From: Candidatus Cloacimonadota bacterium
GTDB lineage: Bacteria > Cloacimonadota > Cloacimonadia > Cloacimonadales > Cloacimonadaceae
Direction of reading: 5' to 3'
Length of the DNA: 64,000 bases
NCBI GenBank assembly: GCA_029781115.1
Contig: JAKOXG010000003.1
Coordinates: 1 to 64,000 of the forward strand
Both the position numbers and the translations under genes were made by a program. The notes below the pieces were generated by a model. That model worked only from the letters and a program-made list of their open reading frames with translations, ran no database searches and had not been told where the DNA came from. Positions 53,225 through 61,648 of the stretch are shown here, one piece after another; position 1 is the first letter of the stretch, and every line of letters starts with the position of its first letter.

Positions 53225-53675
53225 GGCTCGCGAGGTTGCTGTTCAGACGCTTTATGCGCTGGATTTTGTGGATACCAATGAGCATTTTCAGGAGTATTCC
53301 CTCCTCAATCAGTATCAGGAAATCCTGTCTCAGATCGCCGAAAGTGATAACATAGACCCCTACAGCTCGCTTTACGCCTTTGCGGAAGAGCTGGTCAAAA
53401 ACGCTATCATCAACCTGGAAGAGATCGAGCTCAAGATCGACAACCACGTGGTAAACTGGAGCTACGATTGCCTGGCTCGCCTGGACCGCAGCATCCTGCA
53501 CATTGCTGTCTATGAGCTTTTATATACGGACACGCCTCCTGCGGTGATCATCAACGAAGCCATAGAAATCTCCAAGAAGTTTTGCAGTGAAAGCACCGGT
53601 AAGTTTGTCAACGGCATCCTGGATGCCATCAACAAAGAGATCAAGGAGGATGCTCATCCCTATCGTCCCTCTTGA
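53208..53675 (+). CDS. nusB: Transcription antitermination factor NusB
   Basis: 155 residues, mostly helical. NusB with S10/NusE binds boxA of rRNA leaders and prevents premature termination. Motifs: [17 protein letters not shown] at the N-terminus, then [18 protein letters not shown] and [32 protein letters not shown] in shortened form ([20 protein letters not shown]). AAGGAG lies eight bases before the ATG at 53208; an ATG two codons on and a TTG two codons earlier are alternatives. Confidence 0.95.
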   Translation: MGMRRKAREVAVQTLYALDFVDTNEHFQEYSLLNQYQEILSQIAESDNIDPYSSLYAFAEELVKNAIINLEEIELKIDNHVVNWSYDCLARLDRSILHIAVYELLYTDTPPAVIINEAIEISKKFCSESTGKFVNGILDAINKEIKEDAHPYRPS

Positions 53676-53703
53676 CTTCTGCAACCCTTGATAGGAAAGA
53701 CCC

Positions 53704-54603
53704 ATGAAAAGCAAGATAACCTGCTCGGTGGGCGTCTTTGCCCACAATGAAGCGGCAAATATCGCAGCCTTGTTGGACGCTTTGATCCAGCAAGAACTGA
53801 CTAAAGCCTCTATTGCTCAGATCATCGTGGTTTCCAGTGCCAGCACGGATGGCACCGACGAGATCGTGAGAGAATACTGCCAAAAGGATGAGCGCATCCA
53901 GCTCATCACCCAAGCCAAGCGGGAAGGCAAATCCGCCGCCATCAACCTCTTTATCAGTAGTGCCAGTGAAGACATCTGCGTGGTGATCAGTGGCGATGTG
54001 ATCCCTGCCCCGCGCACCATCGAGCTTCTGGTCTCCGCCTTTGCAGACCCCAAGGTGGGAGCCACCGGTGGCCGCCCCGTTCCCGTCAACGATCCCGGCA
54101 GCCTGATCGGTTACAGTGTGCATCTTTTGTGGAGATTGCACCACAGAATGGCCATGCTCAAGCCCAAGTTGGGTGAAATGATCGCCTTCCGCAAGATCAT
54201 GGATTCCATCCCGGCTGAATCCGCAGTGGACGAAGCCAGCATCGAAGCCATCATCCGCGATGCCGGCCTCAGATTGCGCTACATCCCCCAAGCTATCATT
54301 CACAACAAAGGCCCGCTCAATTGGAAGGACTTTATCAAGCAAAGACGCCGCATCCAAAACGGACACCTCTGGTTGATCCAAAACCAAGGCTACAAGGTGG
54401 TTTCACAAGATAAAGGCACCCTGCTTTGGATCATGCTGGACGAAGTCATGGAACGCCCCAAAGACATCTTCAAGATGATCTTCGTGATGAAGGTGGAGAT
54501 GTGGAGCAGATTGCTGGGCACCTGGGATTACCGCGTCAAGAAACGCAACCCCTTCGCCTGGGAAATAGCCAAAAGCACCAAAGACCTCAAAGGCGAGCAA
54601 TAA
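53704..54603 (+). CDS. Family 2 glycosyltransferase
   Basis: 299 residues. GT-A fold with SVGVFAHNEAANIAALL at the N-terminus, VVSSASTDGTDEI, REGKSAAINL, the DxD position as SGDVIP near residue 97-102, GATGGRPVP, and an acceptor-side DEASIE near 177. It has one or two amphipathic C-terminal helices. The sugar donor and acceptor are unknown. The TAA overlaps the ATG of the radical SAM gene (TAATG), so the two are likely made together and may act in one envelope pathway. Confidence 0.9.
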   Translation: MKSKITCSVGVFAHNEAANIAALLDALIQQELTKASIAQIIVVSSASTDGTDEIVREYCQKDERIQLITQAKREGKSAAINLFISSASEDICVVISGDVIPAPRTIELLVSAFADPKVGATGGRPVPVNDPGSLIGYSVHLLWRLHHRMAMLKPKLGEMIAFRKIMDSIPAESAVDEASIEAIIRDAGLRLRYIPQAIIHNKGPLNWKDFIKQRRRIQNGHLWLIQNQGYKVVSQDKGTLLWIMLDEVMERPKDIFKMIFVMKVEMWSRLLGTWDYRVKKRNPFAWEIAKSTKDLKGEQ

Positions 54604-55691
54604 TGTCAATGATCTGGCTGATGATCCACATGGTGGGCTTCTGGTTTATGAAGCACTTCCGCTTCCCGCGCCTTTTGCCCATCAATTACACCGTGAGCCT
54701 TCTGTATTCCTGCAATTCACGTTGCGCCACCTGCAACGTCTGGAAGAAGAAGGCACGCAATCTCACCGTCGACGAATACAAGAAGATCTTCTCCTCCATC
54801 GGCCGCGCCCCCTATTGGCTCACCTTCAGCGGTGGAGAGCCCTTTCTCAGACAGGATATAGACGATGTGGTGATCAGCATCTACAAGATCAGCCGTCCCC
54901 GCATCATCAATATCCCCACCAACGGCATCCTCACCAACGCTATTCTGGATAAAATACCCAAGATCGCCAAAGCCTGCCCCAAAGCCCAGATCATCGTCAA
55001 CGTCTCCATAGACGGCATAGAAGAGCAGCATGACGACATCCGCGGCGTGCCCGGCAACTACAAAAAAGCGGTAGCCACCGTGCAAAAGCTGAAAGCACTC
55101 AAACTCCCCAATCTCAGCGTGGGCATCCACACCGTGATCTCCATCCACAACGTCGACAGCTTTGCCTCCGTTGCCACAGGCCTGATGAAGCTGAATCCGG
55201 ATAGCTACATCACCGAAATCGCTGAAGAGCGTGTGGAGCTGGATACCATCGGCACCAACATCACCCCCGGCCTGGTCCCTTACAAGAGTGCGGTCGACTT
55301 CCTCATCCACCGCATCAAAAGAACCCACTTCAAGGGCATGAACAAGATCACCATGGCCTTTCGCATCGAATATTACAACCTCGTGAAGAGGATCATGCGG
55401 GACAAAAGGCAGATCCTCCCTTGCTACAGCGGCGTAGCTTCCGCCCAGATCTCTCCCGATGGACACGTCTGGAGCTGTTGCGTCAAAGCCAACAGCTTGG
55501 GCAACCTCCGTGAAAACGGCTACAAGTTTTCCAAAATCTGGTGGTCTCGCAAGGCCAAACAGGAACGCCGCAGCATCCACAAAAAGGAGTGCTGGTGCCC
55601 CCTGGCCAACGCCGGCTATACCAATATGCTAATGAATTTACCTACCCTGATCCGCGTCTTCTACCGCTCTCAGATCAAATGGTGGAGTTGA
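54603..55691 (+). CDS. Radical SAM protein with SPASM-like C-terminus
   Basis: 362 residues. The [4Fe-4S] motif is YSCNSRCATCNVW (CxxxCxxC) near residues 37-44, preceded by an N-terminal hydrophobic helix (MIWLMIHMVGFWFM) that could attach it to the membrane. SGGEPFLR and VNVSIDGIEEQHDDIRG are core radical SAM blocks. The C-terminus has cysteines in ILPCYSG, VWSCCVKAN and KECWCPLAN, as in SPASM/twitch auxiliary clusters. The substrate is unknown. It is translationally coupled to a GT2 gene and lies one base before the next gene. The start at 54603 removes an open frame inside the GT2 gene. Confidence 0.9.
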   Translation: MSMIWLMIHMVGFWFMKHFRFPRLLPINYTVSLLYSCNSRCATCNVWKKKARNLTVDEYKKIFSSIGRAPYWLTFSGGEPFLRQDIDDVVISIYKISRPRIINIPTNGILTNAILDKIPKIAKACPKAQIIVNVSIDGIEEQHDDIRGVPGNYKKAVATVQKLKALKLPNLSVGIHTVISIHNVDSFASVATGLMKLNPDSYITEIAEERVELDTIGTNITPGLVPYKSAVDFLIHRIKRTHFKGMNKITMAFRIEYYNLVKRIMRDKRQILPCYSGVASAQISPDGHVWSCCVKANSLGNLRENGYKFSKIWWSRKAKQERRSIHKKECWCPLANAGYTNMLMNLPTLIRVFYRSQIKWWS

Positions 55692-55692
55692 C

Positions 55693-57105
55693 ATGATATC
55701 CCTCAAAAGAACAGTTGCGTCTCTGCCCAGTTCCCTGTGTGAATACTGGGCTTCTCAGGATGGCCGCTTCGGCTGGTTTCTCTGCACCTGGCATCCCGAA
55801 AATCACGTCGCTTTGGAAGAAATCCAGGCAGAGATCAAGCTCACTATCCTCAATTCAGACATCCAGCGCATCAGCAAGCTGGAAGCCGGCAAATGGCTCA
55901 AGGAGTTCTTTGCCGAGTTCCACTGGAAGCTGCATGCGCTCTTCAATAAAACCGAGATCAAAGAAAAGGGTATCTCCCTCTTTTTGGCTCTCATGTATGA
56001 CAACGAGCTGCACTTTGCCCAGTTTGGACGGCTCTTCTGTGCTCTTGGCAATGCCAAATCCATCAAGCCCGTGGGCCTCAAGTGGGAAAACTACCACGTC
56101 AAAAGCCTCAAAGAGCTCAATCTCCTGGGCATGAACGCCGAAGAGATCCGCTTCAAGGTGCAGAAGGTAGCCATCCCGGAAAAGCACTACTTCCTCGTCC
56201 TGCCCGGTCCCATCACCCGCAAGCTTTTTGCCGATCACTTTGACCCCGGCAGCGTGAAGGTATTGCTGGATTCCATGAGTCAAAGCCCAGACGCTCACTG
56301 GCTGCTGCTCTCGCATGAACCCGAGCTCATCAAGACCAAGAAACGCAGGTTCAACACCCTCCATGTTGCCACCTTCGCCCTCATCTTTTTCACCATCCTC
56401 GCCATCCTCTACGTGATCTTTGGCAATCGATTCTTTGAAGGCGCCTGGCACAACCTGCGCACCCTGTTCCAAGGCAATAAACGCATCTCCATCCACGAGA
56501 TACCGGATCGACTCAAGATCGAAAACGACAAGATCCGCGGCTATCTGGAGCAAGCCCTCAAAAGCCCGCTCCGTGATGTGGAGATCAACCTGAGCTGGAA
56601 TTCAGACCTCCCCTACCAGGTGACCGCCGCCCCCTGCTTTGACCTTGAAAACATCTATATCGCCGGCGACAAGCTGCTCATGGCCTACAGCAAGAGGAAC
56701 CAGAGAGCCCTAAAATGGAAGAAGGAATTTGATTCCAGGATCCTGGGAGTCAGCCACATCAATGGCAACATCCTGGTCAGCCTCGAGGACAGCAAGGTCT
56801 GCAACCTCAATTCCAAAGGCGAAGAGCTCTGGACTCAAGATATGGAAGGGCAGGTCAAGCTCTACCACTCACTGCGCCCCATAGAGCTCACCAATGCAGA
56901 CAACCCCCGCATCGATGGCAGCATCATCATCCTCCCCTCAGAGCATGGAATCATGGTGATAGACGCACTCAGCGGCGAAGTCATGCACCAGGTCACCTTC
57001 AAACAAAGACTGCAATTCCTCTCGCAATATGACAGCTTCCAATCCTGCTTCTACGCAGTGGTTCAGGACGCCATGCTATGTTTGGATCTAAAAATCTTAA
57101 ACTGA
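55693..57105 (+). CDS. Unknown single-pass membrane protein with C-terminal PQQ-like blades
   Basis: 470 residues. An N-terminal soluble region (1-~225) has strand-rich sequence such as FLALMYDNELHFAQFGRLFCAL, in part reminiscent of a PP2C fold but without its metal-binding aspartates, so I do not assign it. A basic stretch (KTKKRRFN) leads to one membrane helix (~228-250). From ~300 there are PQQ/WD-like blades (NIYIAGDKLLMAYS, NILVSLEDSKVCNLNSKGEELW, IMVIDALSGEV). It fits a signalling or assembly protein with a periplasmic propeller. It follows the radical SAM gene by one base and overlaps the DUF4159 gene by 28. Confidence 0.7.
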   Translation: MISLKRTVASLPSSLCEYWASQDGRFGWFLCTWHPENHVALEEIQAEIKLTILNSDIQRISKLEAGKWLKEFFAEFHWKLHALFNKTEIKEKGISLFLALMYDNELHFAQFGRLFCALGNAKSIKPVGLKWENYHVKSLKELNLLGMNAEEIRFKVQKVAIPEKHYFLVLPGPITRKLFADHFDPGSVKVLLDSMSQSPDAHWLLLSHEPELIKTKKRRFNTLHVATFALIFFTILAILYVIFGNRFFEGAWHNLRTLFQGNKRISIHEIPDRLKIENDKIRGYLEQALKSPLRDVEINLSWNSDLPYQVTAAPCFDLENIYIAGDKLLMAYSKRNQRALKWKKEFDSRILGVSHINGNILVSLEDSKVCNLNSKGEELWTQDMEGQVKLYHSLRPIELTNADNPRIDGSIIILPSEHGIMVIDALSGEVMHQVTFKQRLQFLSQYDSFQSCFYAVVQDAMLCLDLKILN

Positions 57106-57755
57106 CCCTCATCCTGCTCTGCTTTTGCGGCCTGCTCTTTTCCGTGACGGGAAACCTCACCAAAACCGGATTTGCCCGCCTGCAATATGATGGCGGTGGC
57201 GATTGGTACAACGATCCCGAAGTGCTGCCCAACCTGGCCACCTTCGTCAATGCCAGCCTGGGCACCCAATTCCCCACCGACCAAGCCGTGGTCAAAGCTT
57301 CCGAAGTCCGGCTCTTTGATTACCCCTTTGTCTACCTCACCGGCCATGGCAACATCCGCTTTTCAGACAAGGAGATAGACAACCTCCGGCAGTGGATGAA
57401 GCGTGGTGGCTTTCTCTATGCCGATGATGATTATGGCATGGACGCCTCCTTCAGACGCGAGATCAAGAGGGTATTCCCCGAATATGAACTCACGCCGCTC
57501 TCCGCTTCCCATCCACTCTTCACCGCTTTTTATGACTTCTCGGAGGGAGTTCCCAAGATCCACGAACACGACGCCAAGCCACCCCAAGCCTTTGGCATCT
57601 TTGATGATGAAGGCCGTATGCTCTGCCTCTACACCTACGAAACCAATATCAGCGACGGCTGGGCAGACCCCGGCACGCACAACAACCCGCCCGAAGTGCG
57701 TGAAACTGCTCTCCGCTTTGGCGTGAACATCATCCAATACATCACCCACCAATGA
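57078..57755 (+). CDS. DUF4159-family exported protein
   Basis: 225 residues with a signal peptide (ending near LLFSVTG). The family pattern is visible: FARLQYDGGGDWYNDPEVLPNLA in short form (RLQYDGGGDWY), VYLTGHGNIRFSDKEIDNLRQWMKRGGFLYADDDYG (TGHGNIRFS, GGFLYADDD) and FGVNIIQYITH at the end. DUF4159 domains have a ThuA/glutamine-amidotransferase-like fold and are common in FCB and Planctomycetes, often near MoxR/BatA genes. No reaction is known. It overlaps the preceding gene by 28 bases and the next by four. Confidence 0.85.
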   Translation: MFGSKNLKLTLILLCFCGLLFSVTGNLTKTGFARLQYDGGGDWYNDPEVLPNLATFVNASLGTQFPTDQAVVKASEVRLFDYPFVYLTGHGNIRFSDKEIDNLRQWMKRGGFLYADDDYGMDASFRREIKRVFPEYELTPLSASHPLFTAFYDFSEGVPKIHEHDAKPPQAFGIFDDEGRMLCLYTYETNISDGWADPGTHNNPPEVRETALRFGVNIIQYITHQ

Positions 57756-58507
57756 AAATCTGCATCGTCTCTGACGTTCACTACAAATACCACAGCGTTG
57801 ATGCCACTGACCTCGAAGTGCAGAAACGCTTCCTCAGCTTCCTGGATTTCGCCATCGGGCGCTACGATATACTCGTTCTCTGTGGTGATATCTTCGACCT
57901 CTACAACGAGTATAAACACGTGATCATCAGAGAGTATTTTGGCATCTATCACCGGCTGGCCAAGATCTCAGAAGCCGGCTGCCGCATCGTCTACCTCAGC
58001 GGCAATCACGACTTTTGGTTTGATAGCTTCCTCTCAGGCGAACTGGGCGTGGAGCTGTATCCCGACAATTTTACCCTCAAGGCGGATGGCAAAACCATCA
58101 TCTTCACGCACGGCGACCTCTATACCGTCAACGACCTGCGCTACCAGCTCTTGCGCAAGGTGCTCCGCTTGAGGATCACCCGCACCATTTTCAACCTCAT
58201 CCACCCGGATTGGGCTCTGGTCTTGGGCGCCCGCCTCTCCCGTTCCAGCCGCCAGCGTCCTGCCTCAACAGCGCTCCAGCAGAAGCGTAGCCGCGGTCTC
58301 AAGGCTTGGGCAAAGAAAAAAATAATGCAGGGAGCGGCTGACATCGTGGTAATGGGTCATAGTCATGAAGCGGAAATCTTACCCATTGGCTCCGGCTTTT
58401 ACGCCAACGCCGGCGAGTGGATCAAGTGCCCTTCATACCTGGAAATAACCGATGGCAACATCACACTCAAACACTTTAAAACAAACAACAAGGAGAATAC
58501 ACAGTGA
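57752..58507 (+). CDS. LpxH-like metallophosphoesterase
   Basis: 251 residues. Calcineurin-like metal motifs are SDVHY (D8, H10), CGDIFDLY, SGNHDFWF, THGD and GHSHEAE. The layout matches UDP-2,3-diacylglucosamine pyrophosphatase relatives (LpxH/LpxI-replacing group), which act in lipid A synthesis at the cytosolic membrane face. A basic insert (SRSSRQRPASTALQQKRSRG) precedes the last motif and could serve membrane binding. The assignment to LpxH itself is uncertain because no other lpx gene is in the window. Overlaps on both sides are ATGA and GTGA. Confidence 0.8.
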   Translation: MKICIVSDVHYKYHSVDATDLEVQKRFLSFLDFAIGRYDILVLCGDIFDLYNEYKHVIIREYFGIYHRLAKISEAGCRIVYLSGNHDFWFDSFLSGELGVELYPDNFTLKADGKTIIFTHGDLYTVNDLRYQLLRKVLRLRITRTIFNLIHPDWALVLGARLSRSSRQRPASTALQQKRSRGLKAWAKKKIMQGAADIVVMGHSHEAEILPIGSGFYANAGEWIKCPSYLEITDGNITLKHFKTNNKENTQ

Positions 58508-59370
58508 GAAACACAAATCGCATGTTAATGGTAGCTTTGATTATGCTGTTGAGCCTCTCAATGCTAAATTGCAACAACACGCTCTCCAAATCCAAGTCAC
58601 CTGCTGCAAGTAAGGAGGAAGCAGTGAAAACCGAAAAAGAAACACCCAAACAGAACGTGGTGAAAGTCACCTTGGAAACCACCTATGGCAACATCAACCT
58701 CGAGCTCTGGCCTGACATTGCCCCCAAAACGGTGGACAACTTCGTCAAGCTTGCCAGCAAGGGCTTTTACAATGGCATCTATTTCCACAGGGTCATCCCG
58801 GATTTCATGATCCAGGGCGGCTGCCCCAACACCAAGGATGGTGATCGCAGAAACGACGGCCAAGGCGGCCCCGGTTACACCTTTGAAGACGAATGCTACG
58901 ATGTCAACAACCCCATCACCGGCGAGATTCCCAACGACGACATCGCCAGACAGGTGTGGGAAAAGCTCATCATCCCCTACATGAACTCCGGTCAAAACCC
59001 TCAAGCTGAGATCTTTGAGATCGTGAAAGCTGTGCAGCAGCAGAACAGCATGGAACCCCTCAAGGCTCACCCCGTCAGCTACTACCAAAAGCGCACCGGC
59101 ATCGATACACCCATCTGCGCCCTCGGTGCCAAAAACCTCTACGCAAGCATCTCCATGGCCAATGCCGGCCCCAACACCAACGGCTCCCAATTCTTCATCA
59201 TCACCAAAAAGGATGGAACCCCCTGGTTGGACGGCAAGCACACCGTTTTTGGGAGAGTAACCTCCGGAATGGAAGTGGTGCACAAGATCGAAAACCTTCC
59301 CCGGGATCGCTCCGACAATCCCAACGTGGAAAATCAGGCTTTCATCAACGCCGTGACCTTCCCCAAATAA
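58504..59370 (+). CDS. Cyclophilin-type peptidyl-prolyl isomerase, probable lipoprotein
   Basis: 288 residues. The N-terminus is hydrophobic and has a cysteine in LSMLNCNN, a non-standard lipobox with Asn at -1. A linker rich in Lys and Ser follows. The cyclophilin domain starts near residue 54 (VTLETTYGNINLELWPDIAPKTVDNF in shortened form: ELWPDIAPKTVDNF, FHRVIPDFMIQGG). A ~55-residue insertion (about 133-195, FEDECYD to YQKRTG) separates it from SISMANAGPNTNGSQFFI and GKHTVFGRV. It should fold exported proteins. The start is GTG, with AAGGAG eight bases before it, overlapping the previous stop. Confidence 0.88.
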   Translation: MRNTNRMLMVALIMLLSLSMLNCNNTLSKSKSPAASKEEAVKTEKETPKQNVVKVTLETTYGNINLELWPDIAPKTVDNFVKLASKGFYNGIYFHRVIPDFMIQGGCPNTKDGDRRNDGQGGPGYTFEDECYDVNNPITGEIPNDDIARQVWEKLIIPYMNSGQNPQAEIFEIVKAVQQQNSMEPLKAHPVSYYQKRTGIDTPICALGAKNLYASISMANAGPNTNGSQFFIITKKDGTPWLDGKHTVFGRVTSGMEVVHKIENLPRDRSDNPNVENQAFINAVTFPK

Positions 59371-59385
59371 ATCAAGGAGTATCAG

Positions 59386-59829
59386 ATGGCCCGCACCTCA
59401 GATTCTGAATTGATGCAGGAAATGCTTACCTGGATACGTCAAAACCAGTATGTCTATTTAGCCACGGTGGATAAAAACCAAGCCCGCGTTCGTCCCATTG
59501 TGATGTTTGAATACGACGAACGCTACTTTTTTACCACCTACAGTGGCGATGCCAAGGTGGGCCAGATTAGCTCCAATAAAAGGGTGGAAGTTTGCGTGCC
59601 CATCAGCGAAGACGGCCAAAATGGCTACATTCGCCTCATGGGTAGCGCGAAGATCGTCACCAACAACGATCTGCGAGCCGAAGCAGCCGAATATTGCTAC
59701 TTCTTTGATCAGTATTATTCCGGCTGGGACGATCCAGATTATACCCTGATCGAATTCTACCCCGAATATGCCGAATATTTGCGCCCCGGTGAAAACCATA
59801 GCCGGGGCTGCACTTTCAGGCGCTACTAA
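59386..59829 (+). CDS. Pyridoxamine-5'-phosphate-oxidase-fold flavin-binding protein
   Basis: 147 residues with the PNPOx-like split barrel: YVYLATVDKNQARVRPIVMFEYDERYFFTT in short form (YLATVDKNQARVRP, YFFTTYSGDAKVGQI), then VEVCVPISEDG and YIRLMGSAKI. Members bind FMN, FAD or F420. The substrate is unknown. The end, RGCTFRRY, lacks the R-x-E-x-W signature of true PdxH, so PNP oxidase is unlikely. AAGGAGTATCAG precedes the ATG. Confidence 0.82.
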   Translation: MARTSDSELMQEMLTWIRQNQYVYLATVDKNQARVRPIVMFEYDERYFFTTYSGDAKVGQISSNKRVEVCVPISEDGQNGYIRLMGSAKIVTNNDLRAEAAEYCYFFDQYYSGWDDPDYTLIEFYPEYAEYLRPGENHSRGCTFRRY

Positions 59830-59841
59830 AGGCACCCCACC

Positions 59842-60048
59842 ATGAAATCAATCTACAGCTACCACGATCCCCACCTCGGATCCTGCCACATCGTCATCCC
59901 CAAGATACGCCAAGTGGGCTCCGCACTGGGAAACCTGCTCATCACCTTTGACAATGGAGAAAAGGTAGACGTCTACACAAACGATCTGAAGGCCACCACC
60001 CAAGAACTGCTGGAAGCCATCGAAAGATTCTATGAATCCTGCGATTGA
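59842..60048 (+). CDS. 68-residue conserved-looking protein of unknown function
   Basis: The sequence has beta-strand then helix character: HIVIPKIRQVGSALGNLLITF, in short HIVIPKIRQ and NLLITFDNGEKVDVY, then the helix QELLEAIERFYES. It has a plausible start (AAAGGCACCCCACC upstream), sits 12 bases after the PNPOx-fold gene and overlaps the ZIP gene by 17 bases. I do not recognise the family. It could be a small regulatory or partner protein, but nothing in the sequence says so. Confidence 0.6.
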   Translation: MKSIYSYHDPHLGSCHIVIPKIRQVGSALGNLLITFDNGEKVDVYTNDLKATTQELLEAIERFYESCD

Positions 60049-60823
60049 CAACCCCATACTCCTGGCATTTCTGGCCACCTGCTTCACTTGGCTGATGACC
60101 GCCATCGGCTCCGCCTTTGTGCTCTTCTTCAAGACCATCAAAGAAGGAGTCTTGGACATTATGCTGGGTTTTGCCGCCGGGGTGATGATCGCCGCCAGCT
60201 TCTGGTCGCTGCTCGAGCCCGCCATCCAGATGAGCGATTCCGCCTTCCCTGCCGCCATCGGCTTCCTCTTGGGCGGCGCCTTCCTGCGCTTGATAGACAT
60301 GCTGCTGCCCCACGTTCATATCAGTGGCGACCAAGTAGAACACGAAGGCATCAAAACCCCTTGGGGAAAATCCACCCTCATGTTCCTGGCTGTGACGCTG
60401 CACAACTTCCCGGAAGGCATGGCTGTGGGCGTGGCATTCGGCGCTTTGGCCCACGGAGTCCCCTCCGCCACTCTGGCGGGCGCCCTCTCCCTCACTTTGG
60501 GCATCGGCATCCAAAACCTCCCCGAAGGTGCTGCGGTCTCCATCCCCCTGCGCCGCGAAGGACTCTCACGCTGGAAGAGCTTCTTCTGGGGTCAATTTTC
60601 CGGCATGGTGGAACCCATCGGAGGTGTATTGGGCGCGCTCCTGGCACTCTCCGCCAAATCATTTCTACCCTACACCCTGGCCTTCGCCGCCGGCGCCATG
60701 ATCTTTGTGGTGGTAGAAGAAATGATCCCAGAAATCCAGCGCGGCAAACACAGCCACTTGGCAACTGCAGGTGTGATGCTTGGCTTCGTAGTGATGATGA
60801 TCCTGGATGTTTCTTTAGGATGA
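60032..60823 (+). CDS. ZIP-family divalent metal transporter
   Basis: 263 residues with eight hydrophobic segments, the usual count. The metal-site helices are TLHNFPEGMAVG (TM4) and IQNLPEGAAVSIPL (TM5). The cytosolic loop has HVHISGDQVEHEG, a possible metal-binding loop. GufA-like ZIP proteins import zinc or iron. The start at 60032 lies within the previous gene and has a weak ribosome site, so coupling is likely. The last gene of the operon that starts at ribH. Confidence 0.92.
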   Translation: MNPAIDNPILLAFLATCFTWLMTAIGSAFVLFFKTIKEGVLDIMLGFAAGVMIAASFWSLLEPAIQMSDSAFPAAIGFLLGGAFLRLIDMLLPHVHISGDQVEHEGIKTPWGKSTLMFLAVTLHNFPEGMAVGVAFGALAHGVPSATLAGALSLTLGIGIQNLPEGAAVSIPLRREGLSRWKSFFWGQFSGMVEPIGGVLGALLALSAKSFLPYTLAFAAGAMIFVVVEEMIPEIQRGKHSHLATAGVMLGFVVMMILDVSLG

Positions 60824-60947
60824 TTCTTTCCACGGATGAATACGGATGGAAATAAAAGTCCACGAATTGACACGAATTATGGAGTGTAGGGGCGGTCGCG
60901 GTGCCTGCGGCAAGGTGTTAGGTGTTAGGCTTTAGGTGTTAGTTTGC

Positions 60948-60998
60948 GGCGGTTTGGCAACCGCCGGCTACAAGAGAAGGTCGCTATGGCAAGTGACC
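60948..60998. repeat. Two hairpin repeats in tandem
   Basis: GGCGGT-N6-ACCGCC (60948-60965), then GGCTACAAGAGAA, then GGTCGCT-N6-AGTGACC (60979-60998, one G-T or mismatch pair), then ATACA. A similar pair is at 22500-22544. Confidence 0.65.
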
Positions 60999-61144
60999 AT
61001 ACATCTCCCATCCGTGATCATCCGTGTGCATCCGTGGGAAAACAAAGAGCTTCAGAGCCGCGCGTATTCCAGGAAAGAGCATACGTATCTCTGAAACCAG
61101 CGCAGCCCTAACACCTAAAACCTAAAACCTAACACCTCGCCAAA

Positions 61145-61288
61145 GGCCCCTCTATAATATACACTGACGATCTCACCTCGACGCAAAAAAACCAAAAAAA
61201 TAATCCCGTAACACCTTGGCACTTATACCTATACAAAACGGGCAAATATTATCACACTCTGATGGAAAGTGAAATACCAGGAGACTCC
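61145..61288 (-). repeat. ~145-bp repeat, copy 2 (inverted)
   Basis: Reverse complement matches 30046-30190, with CCTCTATAATATACACTGAC at the left (the best conserved block), a run of A in the middle and GAAATACC at the right. Confidence 0.55.
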
Positions 61289-61648
61289 TAACACCTAAAA
61301 CCCAAAATCTGCGGCGAAGCCGCCCCATCCGTGAAATTCATGTAATTCGTGGGGAAACACATAGCCTGGAACCATATGGATCGCAGCAAAGAATACGCCC
61401 AGCCCAGCATGACCTACCCCTTAATTCCTATTCATCCGTGAAATCCGTGTATATCCGTGGAAAAATCAGAAAGCCCCAGAGCCAGCGCAGCTCCTAAAAC
61501 CTAACACCTAACACCTAAAACCTAAAAAAGTCATTGACAATTACCAAGGGTCACCAAAAGCTTAGACTCAGCACTGCGTTGATAGGAACACCGCCCGCCT
61601 GATAAGCACCTATCCCTTTGCCAGTATGGATTATAGGAAAGCTCAAGC

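Larger units (their letters stand above)
60824..61648. other. 825-bp spacer dense in repeats, upstream of the helicase gene
   Basis: No gene is seen. Repeats: CACGGATG and CACGAATT units (60827-60882), CTAACACC-type units (60914-60943, 61081-61138, 61289-61312, 61474-61527), hairpins (60948-60965, 60979-60998), ATCCGTG units (61006-61040, 61322-61355, 61430-61466) and copy 2 of the ~145-bp repeat. A lone TTGACA at 61534 has no good -10. This is the densest repeat region in the window. Confidence 0.65.
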
